6,109 bases of DNA, taken from positions 1 through 6,109 of the forward strand of contig HF989468.1 in NCBI GenBank assembly GCA_000432175.1. The letters run 5' to 3'. The position numbers were made by a program, and so were the translations under genes. Below, piece by piece: positions 1 through 6,109 of the stretch (the stretch's first letter is position 1; each line of letters opens with the position of its first letter). This DNA comes from Eubacterium sp. CAG:786 (GTDB taxonomy: Bacteria > Bacillota > Clostridia > Oscillospirales > Ruminococcaceae). The notes beneath the pieces are model-generated. The model was not told where the DNA came from, made no database searches, and saw nothing but the letters and a program-made list of their open reading frames with translations.

Positions 1-45
1 AATTTTTGGCGCTTTTGTCTATTGACTTTTCATAGCTGGTCTCCT
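1..45 (-). other. Ribosome binding site and interrupted start of a possible downstream gene
   Basis: On the minus strand an AGGAG (45 to 41), partly inside the luxC stop codon, sits seven bases before an ATG (33 to 31). That frame reads only Met-Lys-Ser-Gln and then TAG. If the run of four A after the ATG had five, the frame would read MKKSIDKSAKN and stay open to the window edge. So this may be the start of the next gene carrying a one-base deletion or a sequencing error. It could also be a chance four-codon ORF with the true start beyond the window. No terminator hairpin is visible after luxC, so the operon may continue past position 1. Confidence 0.35.
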
Positions 46-1222
46 AAACAATGCTGACTATTCTGGAACCGAAGCGAATAATATCATATCCGTCCCATAT
101 CTCCCCGATGTCCAGCGATTTTCCAAAAGGAACGATACGGTCTACCCCCGGGAGTTCTGCGCGAACTATCCAGTCATACAGCTCTTGCCTGTCTATGCCA
201 TATGCGCATACAGTTTGAAACTTCTGGGTGACATATCTATCTATATCATCAAGGCTGCTAATATCATGCTCATAGAAATATCCGCATGTGCCGCGGCACA
301 TGGTTATATCATCTGGCAGACTATCTGGAATAACACGGTACAGTAAGCTTGTTTTCCGTTCGGAATGCACTTTTCTATCCGAGTTCAGAATATCGCGGCA
401 TAACTGCGTATATTTATTGACTGCGCTCTCTGCCTGAAGTTCATACCTATGAGAAGCATAATTCTCTACTGCTGTCCAAAAACGTTGCTTTGATGCTTCC
501 GAGGGTTCAGTCCAAAAAATCATCTGCGGTGTTGAGCAGGCATTCTGATCCATAAGGTAGGTATCGTTGTAAAATGCTTCTGCCAACCTTGATATTTCCT
601 TTTCCTCTGCAAGTTCCACTGCTCTGCCGTTTATGACTCCGATGGAATATCTGTCCGAAAAGGCAATGTCAATGCAGCGCGGCTTGACTTCCATCTTCTT
701 GAAGAGGTTCACGGTATTGTCGCCGCCCCAGATTATCCTGACATCTGCCGATTTTGAATAAGCTGAACTGATCTCGTCATCAGCCGGATAAGACACAACG
801 GCATTTCTTTCAGAAAGCTCCGGATATTTGGCAATAACACTGTTTATTTTATCGCATACAATAACAGTCTGTGGGAAATCCTTTGTTGACACCCTGACAA
901 TATTTGCATTGCCTGAAAGCAACCCAAATACGAAAGAAAATGCAAAGTTTATAGGAACATTTGACGGAGCAATGTGGAATGCCAAACCTCTGCCAAAGCG
1001 CAATTCATCACTGTATTTTTCTCTGATAGCTGCAACATTCGCCCTGCGGCAGAAAAAGGCGAACGATACAATATCGGGATATGCAGCAGCCCTGCGGTCT
1101 TTCATAAGTGCACTGGAAAGCTCCGCAAGGAACTCGCACACACCGTCTGAAAACGCCCTGCCAGCCTTCGGCAGAACATCTTCGCTGCCGACAAGGTATT
1201 TAACGCCGTTCATAGGTATCAC
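44..1222 (-). CDS. luxC-like: LuxC-family acyl-CoA / acyl-protein reductase
   Basis: Predicted NAD(P)H-dependent reductase that turns an activated acyl group (acyl thioester) into an aldehyde; cytoplasmic, with no signal peptide or membrane segment evident. The 392-residue protein matches the LuxC family (PF05893), an aldehyde-dehydrogenase relative. Visible landmarks are a GRGLAFHIAPSNVP block (residues 78-90), the QNACSTPQ segment (226-233) whose Cys229 corresponds to the acylated catalytic cysteine of LuxC, and a C-terminal block VPFGKSLDIGEIWDGYD (364-380). It is shorter than luminous-bacterial LuxC (about 480 residues from memory), mostly at the N-terminus. Start: a GTG (1222) gives 392 residues and lies four bases after AAGGGGG; an ATG at 1213 gives 389 residues but lies 13 bases from that site. 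Either start overlaps the end of the luxE-like gene (by 23 or 14 bases), suggesting translational coupling. Family call is firm; the substrate is unknown. Confidence 0.9.
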   Translation of the reverse strand: MIPMNGVKYLVGSEDVLPKAGRAFSDGVCEFLAELSSALMKDRRAAAYPDIVSFAFFCRRANVAAIREKYSDELRFGRGLAFHIAPSNVPINFAFSFVFGLLSGNANIVRVSTKDFPQTVIVCDKINSVIAKYPELSERNAVVSYPADDEISSAYSKSADVRIIWGGDNTVNLFKKMEVKPRCIDIAFSDRYSIGVINGRAVELAEEKEISRLAEAFYNDTYLMDQNACSTPQMIFWTEPSEASKQRFWTAVENYASHRYELQAESAVNKYTQLCRDILNSDRKVHSERKTSLLYRVIPDSLPDDITMCRGTCGYFYEHDISSLDDIDRYVTQKFQTVCAYGIDRQELYDWIVRAELPGVDRIVPFGKSLDIGEIWDGYDIIRFGSRIVSIV

Positions 1223-2252
1223 TGCACCCCCTTATCTCCGCGCCCTTTATGCGCCCGTATATCTTGAAGTATTTGCCCTTTCTTCCGCAGGGGCAGTCGT
1301 CCTCTCCTAGTATCTCTCCCTCGTCCTCGGAGAGAAGAATATGTCCGGGATAACTCGTTGGAAGAAGCGATGTTAGCTTTATGAGCCCCTTTTCTCCATA
1401 AGCTGCTGTGCTGAAGTCCTCTGGACGAATGATATCGATATCCGAGAATAAAGAAGCATGAAGATGACCACACTCACATTCCATAAATATAGAGCCGGTC
1501 TGCTCCACCATGCCGTAATAATTCAGCACTCTGTCAAGTTCAGTGACCGACTTCAGTTCCTCGCGGAACTGCTCACCTGACACCTGCATATCGGTTAGCT
1601 TTTTCCAGCCACCGCCATGTATCATGGTTCCCTTGATCGGGAGTTTTCTGCCTGCCTGCTTGAGCGGAAGGTAAAAATACAACCATATCATAAAAGTGAA
1701 GCCAAACAGCAGCACTTCCTGACCCTCGTACTTTTTACAGAATTCGTTTATAACGTCCCAATCTGGCTGCATGTTTTCGTCAAGTGCGTATGTGATATCA
1801 CGCCCAAGCATGGAAAACCCGAGAATACCGGCGCCGCGGGCAGAAAACATGTTCCGGTTCTTTATTACTGCACTGGAATCAATTATGAGCATTGGCATGC
1901 GCGCTTTGCCTGTGAAATCGGAAACTATCTTCACCAGTGCTTTTGTCTGGCGCGCAGACGTATCACGGTCAAGATATATTTTCGACACACGTTGACCAGT
2001 AGTGCCGGAGGAAGTCATTGTCTTGTTTACGGTGTCCTCTCCACAACTCCTAAGGTCGAATTCCTTGAAAAGCCGCACTGGAAGCGCCGGATCGTTACCG
2101 AGACTTTCCACCAGCTTTCTGTACGGATGGCATTTTTCACAGTGATGCTCGCGCAGACCTGTCAGCCACTTACTATACAATGTCTTTTTCTCGTTTTTAT
2201 CAAGAGAATATGGCGGTATCGCAAATAGTGCATCATAATCTAAAACAGACAT
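1200..2252 (-). CDS. luxE-like: LuxE-family acyl-protein synthetase
   Basis: Predicted ATP-dependent ligase that adenylates a carboxylic acid, takes the acyl group onto its own cysteine and passes it to the LuxC-type reductase encoded next. The 350-residue protein carries an ANL-like phosphate-binding segment TSSGTTGQ (80-87), a GGGWKK block (213-218), and a YYGMVEQTGS segment (245-254) equivalent to the adenylate-binding motif. A CPCGR motif (320-324) precedes a conserved-looking tail GRIKGAEIRGCSD. In characterised LuxE the acylated cysteine lies about ten residues from the C-terminus; Cys343 of 350 fits that position (inference). Cys258, Cys261, Cys320 and Cys322 could bind metal, which is a guess. 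The ATG overlaps the ligase stop codon in a TAATG, and GGAG lies eight bases upstream. The acid substrate need not be a long-chain fatty acid in this setting. Confidence 0.9.
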   Translation of the reverse strand: MSVLDYDALFAIPPYSLDKNEKKTLYSKWLTGLREHHCEKCHPYRKLVESLGNDPALPVRLFKEFDLRSCGEDTVNKTMTSSGTTGQRVSKIYLDRDTSARQTKALVKIVSDFTGKARMPMLIIDSSAVIKNRNMFSARGAGILGFSMLGRDITYALDENMQPDWDVINEFCKKYEGQEVLLFGFTFMIWLYFYLPLKQAGRKLPIKGTMIHGGGWKKLTDMQVSGEQFREELKSVTELDRVLNYYGMVEQTGSIFMECECGHLHASLFSDIDIIRPEDFSTAAYGEKGLIKLTSLLPTSYPGHILLSEDEGEILGEDDCPCGRKGKYFKIYGRIKGAEIRGCSDTYERR

Positions 2253-3649
2253 TATTTCAACTCCGAATACAGTATTTTTCCAGACTCGTTACGCGGTATC
2301 TCGGGTATCACTTGGATCTTGAAACCGCCGTGTGATATCGCAGTATGGTTGTCAATGAAGTCCGACGCTTTGGCAAACTTGCTTTCATCGGTGATGTATA
2401 TCACCATATTATCGTCAGTTCCAGCAACAGCGCAGTCTATACCCTGCTTTTTAAGCAGCTGCTCCACCTCGTCGAGGTTCACCCTGTTTCCAAACAGCTT
2501 AAGAAAGCGCTTTTTCCTTCCGACAATGTAATAAAACCCGTCAGCGTCACGCTTTGCCATGTCGCCAGTGTGAAGAATTCCGTTGTTTTCATCGCCCTTT
2601 GCCAAATCATGCCTTGACTGTGCATAACCCATTGTAACATTATCTCCGCGATAAACAAGTTCCCCGACAGTTTCAGGCGTTTCAATGACATTACCGTCAA
2701 CATCTATCAGTGAGAACTCTCCACCGGGGATAGCAATACCCATGCTCGCCGATTTTGACGAAGCATACTCCCATGGACGCCATGCCATTCTTGCCGTCGC
2801 CTCAGTCTGACCGTACATAACAATGAACTTCATACCACGTTCTCGACATATTCCAGAAAACTCGTCTGCCAACTCCGGAGATAATTTTCCACCCGCCTGT
2901 GTAAGATATCTGAGCGATGGAATATCCATTCTGCCGAAGCGCAGCTTTTTCAGCATTTCATAAATGTACGGCACACCACCGAAAGTAGTAGCTTGCTCAC
3001 CTTTCATGAGCGCCCAGAAGCGCTTATCCATCAGCGTATATTCATTCAGAATAACAGCTGCGCCACAATACAGATGGCTGTTTAATATGGATAATCCATA
3101 TGTGTAGTTCATTGGCATAGTCGTGATGGCACGGTCGTCAGGTCGTATTTCCAAATACTCCACTATCGACTCGGTGTTGCTCTGGATATTCTTCTCGGTC
3201 TGACGAACGAATTTAGGACTACCAGTGCTTCCAGATGTGGTAAGGAGCAGCTTCAGCTCGTTGCTAATAGAATAATCCAACGTGTACGTCGTTTTTACCA
3301 GTACATTGTTGCCGTAGCTGAAAACTACCTCTCCATTAACGCTTTCTCTTATCTGCGATGGAAGCCAAACATATGATGGGTGATAGTTCTCCATCAGTTC
3401 ATCAAGCAACGCCGGGTCAATTTTTTCACTGAGCATCGCAGGCACGCTGCTGCCACGCATACAAGCGACATATCCAACAACCGACTCAATGTTATTGCTG
3501 CACAGCAGAAATACCAACCTATGCGAATCGACTGCGGCTGCAAAACTGTCAGCCGCAGTCGTCAATTCACTGTAACTGGTCTTTTTGCCGTCAGCAGAAA
3601 TGAGTGCGGTCGCATCTCCGTACTTTTCTATTTGACGATAAAAAAACAT
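2252..3649 (-). CDS. AMP-forming acyl ligase (ANL superfamily), probably loads the adjacent carrier protein
   Basis: Predicted cytoplasmic enzyme that activates a carboxylic acid as acyl-AMP and transfers it to a phosphopantetheine thiol, most likely of the carrier protein encoded just upstream. The 465 residues show the full ANL set: P-loop LLTTSGSTGSPK (135-146), YGQTEAT (279-285), TGD (361-363), the hinge and A8 region GRKKRFLKLFGNRV (377-390), and the A10 catalytic lysine Lys458 in NESGKIL. It is somewhat shorter than acyl-CoA synthetases of 500 or more residues, with only seven residues after the A10 lysine, as in compact stand-alone adenylation enzymes such as DltA. The start ATG follows GGGAG by five bases and lies 27 bases after the carrier-protein stop. 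The next gene starts within its stop codon. Substrate cannot be assigned: fatty, hydroxy and amino acids all remain possible, and CoA instead of carrier protein cannot be excluded. Confidence 0.88.
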   Translation of the reverse strand: MFFYRQIEKYGDATALISADGKKTSYSELTTAADSFAAAVDSHRLVFLLCSNNIESVVGYVACMRGSSVPAMLSEKIDPALLDELMENYHPSYVWLPSQIRESVNGEVVFSYGNNVLVKTTYTLDYSISNELKLLLTTSGSTGSPKFVRQTEKNIQSNTESIVEYLEIRPDDRAITTMPMNYTYGLSILNSHLYCGAAVILNEYTLMDKRFWALMKGEQATTFGGVPYIYEMLKKLRFGRMDIPSLRYLTQAGGKLSPELADEFSGICRERGMKFIVMYGQTEATARMAWRPWEYASSKSASMGIAIPGGEFSLIDVDGNVIETPETVGELVYRGDNVTMGYAQSRHDLAKGDENNGILHTGDMAKRDADGFYYIVGRKKRFLKLFGNRVNLDEVEQLLKKQGIDCAVAGTDDNMVIYITDESKFAKASDFIDNHTAISHGGFKIQVIPEIPRNESGKILYSELK

Positions 3650-3676
3650 AAACTCTCCCTTATCCGACAGGCAGTA

Positions 3677-3913
3677 TCAGAATTCTACCTCATATTTTGT
3701 CAAAAGTTCTTTGCCCTTTTCATATGAGCTGAGATCAATGATGTCATCAGTGTCTATCATGATGTCGAACGCATCCTCAATGGCTGCAATTAGCTGCATA
3801 TGACCTACGCTGTCCCACTCGGGAATAGCCTGATATGCAAGCCCGTCCAGCTTATCGGCAGTTATGCCGAAAGTTTCAATAAATGCATTGTTGTACTTTT
3901 CAAGATTAGTCAT
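3677..3913 (-). CDS. Stand-alone acyl carrier protein
   Basis: A 78-residue acidic protein with the acyl-carrier fold signature. PEWDSVGHMQL (31-41) contains Ser35, the expected site for the 4'-phosphopantetheine arm, followed by the helix IAAIEDAFDI (42-51) that partner enzymes usually recognise. It would tether an acyl group as a thioester while the ligase, reductase or acyltransferase acts on it. The WDSVGHM version is unlike the DSLD of housekeeping fatty-acid AcpP, which suggests a pathway-dedicated carrier. Its start is well defined: GGAGG (3925 to 3921) seven bases before the ATG. No phosphopantetheinyl transferase is in the window, so it must be modified by one encoded elsewhere. Position between the acyltransferase-like gene and the ligase makes it the likely hub of the acyl pathway. 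Confidence 0.92.
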   Translation of the reverse strand: MTNLEKYNNAFIETFGITADKLDGLAYQAIPEWDSVGHMQLIAAIEDAFDIMIDTDDIIDLSSYEKGKELLTKYEVEF

Positions 3914-3973
3914 AGTTTTTCCTCCAAATTATTTAATGGCTTATTATTAAAGAACGTATAGTCCTGTAATCCA
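3914..3973 (-). other. 60-base intercistronic gap before the carrier-protein gene
   Basis: The largest gap in the window. It is AT-rich and carries a consensus GGAGG for the carrier-protein gene. I see no inverted repeat with a T-tract that would end transcription, and no convincing -35/-10 pair, so read-through from the upstream glycan genes into the acyl-reduction genes is the simplest reading. A weak internal promoter in the AT-rich part cannot be excluded. Confidence 0.5.
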
Positions 3974-4606
3974 TCAGAAAGGCGCCTTTTTAGCGGGGTT
4001 ACCCCATACCTTGGTACCTGCTTTTATGTTGTTGAACACAATGCTGCCTGCGCATATGGTGCAGTTATCGCCAATCTTCATGTTGTTCAGTATCACTGCA
4101 TGGCTTCCCACAAATACACCAGAGCCTATCTTTGAATTTGTGAGATTTGCAAACGCCGTCGTAGTTGTATAGTCGCCTATCTCGCATGTACCACCAACGA
4201 CTGAGCCAGCTATGGTGACAAAATTGCCTATCTTTGCATTCTCCTGCACGCTGAACGCCGTTATGACAACACCCTCGCCAAACGTCACATAATCTGCAAC
4301 GAAAACACGAGGCGATATGATGGTTTCAAAATGCGCGCCCCTTGATTTAAGTAACTCTGCAACCTTTTTCTTGCCTGACGGTGAGGAAATACCCATTGCA
4401 TAAACCTCATTGCCAGTTGGCTGCCAATCCTTTATTGTGCCCAGTATTTTGTATTCTTTTCCCGCAGGATATTCATCAAGCGTGCCAGGGATATCGTTGA
4501 TAAAACCAAGTATGTTATATGTCGGCTTTTCGCGGTTGATATGCTTGATGACTTCTAGCAGTTCCCTGCCGAAACCACCTGCTCCAACTATGATTATATC
4601 TTTCAT
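3974..4606 (-). CDS. NeuD/PglD-type sugar O- or N-acyltransferase (left-handed beta-helix)
   Basis: A 210-residue protein with the two-part build of the NeuD/PglD family. A Rossmann-like N-terminal domain opens with the nucleotide-sugar-binding loop IIIVGAGGFGRE (4-15). From about residue 100 there are imperfect hexapeptide repeats (IGNFVT, IGDYTT, IGSGVF, VGSHAV, IGDNCT) forming a left-handed beta-helix, ending in the usual WGNPAKKAP tail. Family members acetylate an amino or hydroxyl group of a sugar, often nucleotide-linked, using acetyl-CoA. Oddly, the family's usual catalytic histidine in the NHD-like turn appears replaced (VQENAKIG, 120-127, with Glu122 at that place), as does the His of the first glycine loop (Phe12). 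His169 in GSHA is the only histidine visible in the helix region. The start follows AGGAGG by four bases and overlaps the glycosyltransferase stop as ATGA. Family is fairly sure; donor and acceptor are unknown. Confidence 0.85.
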   Translation of the reverse strand: MKDIIIVGAGGFGRELLEVIKHINREKPTYNILGFINDIPGTLDEYPAGKEYKILGTIKDWQPTGNEVYAMGISSPSGKKKVAELLKSRGAHFETIISPRVFVADYVTFGEGVVITAFSVQENAKIGNFVTIAGSVVGGTCEIGDYTTTTAFANLTNSKIGSGVFVGSHAVILNNMKIGDNCTICAGSIVFNNIKAGTKVWGNPAKKAPF

Positions 4607-5769
4607 TCTGCCTCCTGATCAGTATTTGGAAGCTCCTTGCCTGTCCATGTTGCGAACAGCTGCTCCCATGATCTTATATTCTTCTCGTAATCGTAAAGGT
4701 CATTTATGAAACTAGGGTCACTCGGCTCTGGCGGTGCGGAGAACTCCTCAAACGACATCTCCGAGATACGGTTTGTGTCATAAACTTTTATTCCGTTATC
4801 TGTCAGGAACTTATAGTAATCCGAATCTGCAGGAAGGAAAACTTTTTTTCCCATGTATATCATGAAGAAAAGGTTTCCCAAACCGCAAGGACGCTTAAAA
4901 TCGAATATCACGATATCCACTGTCCAAAGATATCTCATGTAATAATCGAGCCTTATCATATTGACAAAGGGCACAGCCTTGTTGCCAAAGTAATTCTTGG
5001 CAACGGAAATAACAGCACTTTTATACGCCTGTTTATCTATCGTGTTGCTCAGGTTGCCAATATTGTATGCCAGCGGAATAACAACCTGGATATTCTCGTC
5101 CTTGAACTTAGACAGCGTATCCAACGTACGTATCTGGTTGGTAGAGAGTAATCCGTTATGACCTACCTGTATTCTAAGCTTATCAGTCTTTTTTTCAGCA
5201 TAAGCTGCGTCTATTCGCGGCAGCATCGGACGAGTACTTGGCAGACTAAGTGGAATAGTTTCTGCAAAATTGCCATGGTTGCGACGGAATATCAGCTCGT
5301 CCACCGGGAATGTCAGCACCACCTGCGGGATACGGTCGCGTATCTCCTGTCCAATCTGATCCATCTTTCTGCTGATGAATCCTGTTACCGGCGATCTCCA
5401 CTCATAAAGATCAGCGCCCCATTCTATCCAGGTAAATTTCTTCAACAGTTGTGGATTCCAGTGCAACAGGAAGTAATATATCTTTCTGGAAAAATACATT
5501 CCATAGAGCACGACTTTATCGGCTCTTTCTATTACCTGCTTGATAAAACGATATCTTTTCAGCTTGGAACCGCCTGGCAGGAACAAACCGCAATATTGGT
5601 ACTTACACCACTCAGGCCACTGGTTGAGTATCTGAATAGTGCTATCAAACAGAAAATAGTGCGTATTGTCATCATTGCGGGCATTCACGAATTCCATCAG
5701 TCCTCGTGCGTTCTGCGGAGCAGCTGTAACAATATGCAGGACAGGGATCTTATCTGGAAGCTTGTTCAT
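4603..5769 (-). CDS. WecF-like glycosyltransferase (GT56, 4-acetamido-4,6-dideoxygalactose transferase family)
   Basis: The 388-residue protein resembles WecF (PF07429), which adds TDP-activated Fuc4NAc to a lipid-linked intermediate of enterobacterial common antigen at the inner face of the membrane. Supporting landmarks are an N-terminal beta strand PVLHIVTAAP (9-18), WIEWGADLYEW (114-124), equivalent to the HIWGADLYE of WecF, QVGHNG (201-206), equivalent to WecF's VGNSGD, VIPLAYN (230-236), equivalent to its VVPMGYP, and the region GLGNLFFMIYMGKKVFL (296-312), which aligns with its nucleotide-sugar end. No transmembrane helix or signal peptide is evident, in keeping with a peripheral membrane enzyme. 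The start ATG has GGAGG eleven to twelve bases upstream, rather far, and overlaps the preceding gene by 20 bases. The fold and family are likely; the exact sugar is not, because no TDP-Fuc4NAc biosynthesis genes are in the window. Confidence 0.78.
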   Translation of the reverse strand: MNKLPDKIPVLHIVTAAPQNARGLMEFVNARNDDNTHYFLFDSTIQILNQWPEWCKYQYCGLFLPGGSKLKRYRFIKQVIERADKVVLYGMYFSRKIYYFLLHWNPQLLKKFTWIEWGADLYEWRSPVTGFISRKMDQIGQEIRDRIPQVVLTFPVDELIFRRNHGNFAETIPLSLPSTRPMLPRIDAAYAEKKTDKLRIQVGHNGLLSTNQIRTLDTLSKFKDENIQVVIPLAYNIGNLSNTIDKQAYKSAVISVAKNYFGNKAVPFVNMIRLDYYMRYLWTVDIVIFDFKRPCGLGNLFFMIYMGKKVFLPADSDYYKFLTDNGIKVYDTNRISEMSFEEFSAPPEPSDPSFINDLYDYEKNIRSWEQLFATWTGKELPNTDQEAE

Positions 5770-6109
5770 CGTGTTCCAATCCCTCCATTACATTCATATC
5801 GAATTTATCCTCGATGCCACTGTCATTTCTCACTGAATCCAGCCATGCTATCCAACGTTCCATGGTATTAGAAACGGACATATACCTTTCAAGCCATCTT
5901 CTGCCAATCGCGCGGCGCCGACTTATTTCTGCCTGCTCATCAAGGGTCATAGGCTTAAAATATATCTCTAACTGTTCCTCAGAGATTTCCTGCGACGTAT
6001 GTTTTATTTTATCTTCTGTAACGACATTTGTAAGCAGCTTTTCATCAGCATCGCTGTCCTGCTCGTTCAATATATCTTCTTGTTCGCTTGCGTTCTCCTG
6101 CTGAAGAGA
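5750..6109 (-). CDS. C-terminal end of an unrecognised protein (5' end outside the window)
   Basis: The frame is open from the window edge to the TAA at 5750, giving 119 visible residues. A TTG at 6070 could serve as a start, but the frame continues upstream without a stop and no good ribosome binding site precedes the TTG, so a longer gene entering from outside is more likely. The first 50 residues are acidic and rich in Glu, Asp, Gln and Ser, typical of a disordered linker. Then comes a probable helical segment with an Arg-rich stretch (EISRRRAIGRRWLERY, 61-76) and tryptophans (TMERWIAWL, 82-90), and an acidic tail. I do not recognise the family. It overlaps the glycosyltransferase start by 20 bases, so it belongs to the same operon and probably the same glycan pathway. 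No membrane segment or catalytic motif is visible in the part present. Confidence 0.7.
   Translation of the reverse strand, partial: SLQQENASEQEDILNEQDSDADEKLLTNVVTEDKIKHTSQEISEEQLEIYFKPMTLDEQAEISRRRAIGRRWLERYMSVSNTMERWIAWLDSVRNDSGIEDKFDMNVMEGLEHDEQASR

Noticed and set aside
828..1310. Plus-strand 160-codon open frame across the luxC/luxE junction
   Set aside because: Antisense shadow of two overlapping, recognisable genes.
1431..1442. 12-base perfect palindrome GATATCGATATC, possible operator
   Set aside because: It lies inside the luxE-like coding region and is explained by the codons for Asp-Ile-Asp-Ile; no second copy near a gene start was noticed.
1617..2228. Plus-strand 203-codon open frame opposite the luxE-like gene
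   Set aside because: Antisense to a gene with clear LuxE motifs; no family resemblance and no good ribosome binding site seen.
44..2252. A true bioluminescence (lux) operon
   Set aside because: No luciferase subunits or LuxD are visible, and the neighbours are glycosyltransferase and sugar acyltransferase genes, so only the acid-reduction chemistry is shared.
3926..3973. AT-rich stretch as an internal promoter for the acyl-reduction genes
   Set aside because: TTTAAT- and TAAAT-like words are present but no -35 box at proper spacing could be identified; AT-richness alone is not enough.
5158..5871. Plus-strand 237-codon open frame opposite the glycosyltransferase gene
   Set aside because: It lies antisense to a well-supported GT56-like gene, has no recognisable domain, and its composition looks like a reverse-frame translation.
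6068..6070. TTG as the start of the first gene
   Set aside because: The same frame is open to the window edge and there is no clear ribosome binding site before the TTG, so a gene entering from outside is more likely.

Overview
The window reads as one strand of a single operon. Every convincing gene lies on the minus strand, so transcription runs from position 6109 down to 44. Genes overlap by 1 to 23 bases or are separated by at most 60 bases, most have a clear Shine-Dalgarno sequence (AGGAGG, GGAGG or GGGAG), and I see no hairpin terminator between any of them. The strong AGGAGG sites, moderate GC content and the style of the proteins suggest a low-to-mid GC Firmicute, perhaps a gut or rumen clostridium of the Ruminococcus or Lachnospiraceae kind. 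That placement is inference from general appearance, not from a marker gene.

Upstream half (6109 to 3974): the 3' end of an unrecognised gene with an acidic linker-like segment, then a glycosyltransferase resembling the 4-acetamido-4,6-dideoxygalactose transferase WecF (GT56), then a NeuD/PglD-type protein with a Rossmann-like N-terminus and a left-handed beta-helix acyltransferase domain. These point to a surface-polysaccharide locus (capsule, exopolysaccharide or wall glycan).

Downstream half (3913 to 44): a free-standing acyl carrier protein, an AMP-forming acyl ligase of the ANL superfamily, a LuxE-type acyl-protein synthetase and a LuxC-type acyl-CoA/acyl-protein reductase. LuxE and LuxC are the parts of the bioluminescence fatty-acid reductase that turn an acid into an aldehyde. 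No luciferase (luxA/luxB) or LuxD is visible here. The inferred flow is: the ligase activates a carboxylic acid and loads it on the carrier protein, LuxE and/or LuxC receive the acyl group as a thioester, and LuxC reduces it with NAD(P)H to an aldehyde. The link to glycosyltransferase and acyltransferase genes suggests that the acyl group or aldehyde ends up in or on a surface glycan, but neither substrate nor product can be read from the sequence.

The first 43 bases, downstream of luxC, hold a well-placed ribosome binding site and ATG that hits a stop after four codons; one extra A would open a frame to the window edge. No RNA genes, mobile elements, CRISPR arrays or notable repeats were seen, and there is no non-coding stretch over 60 bases.
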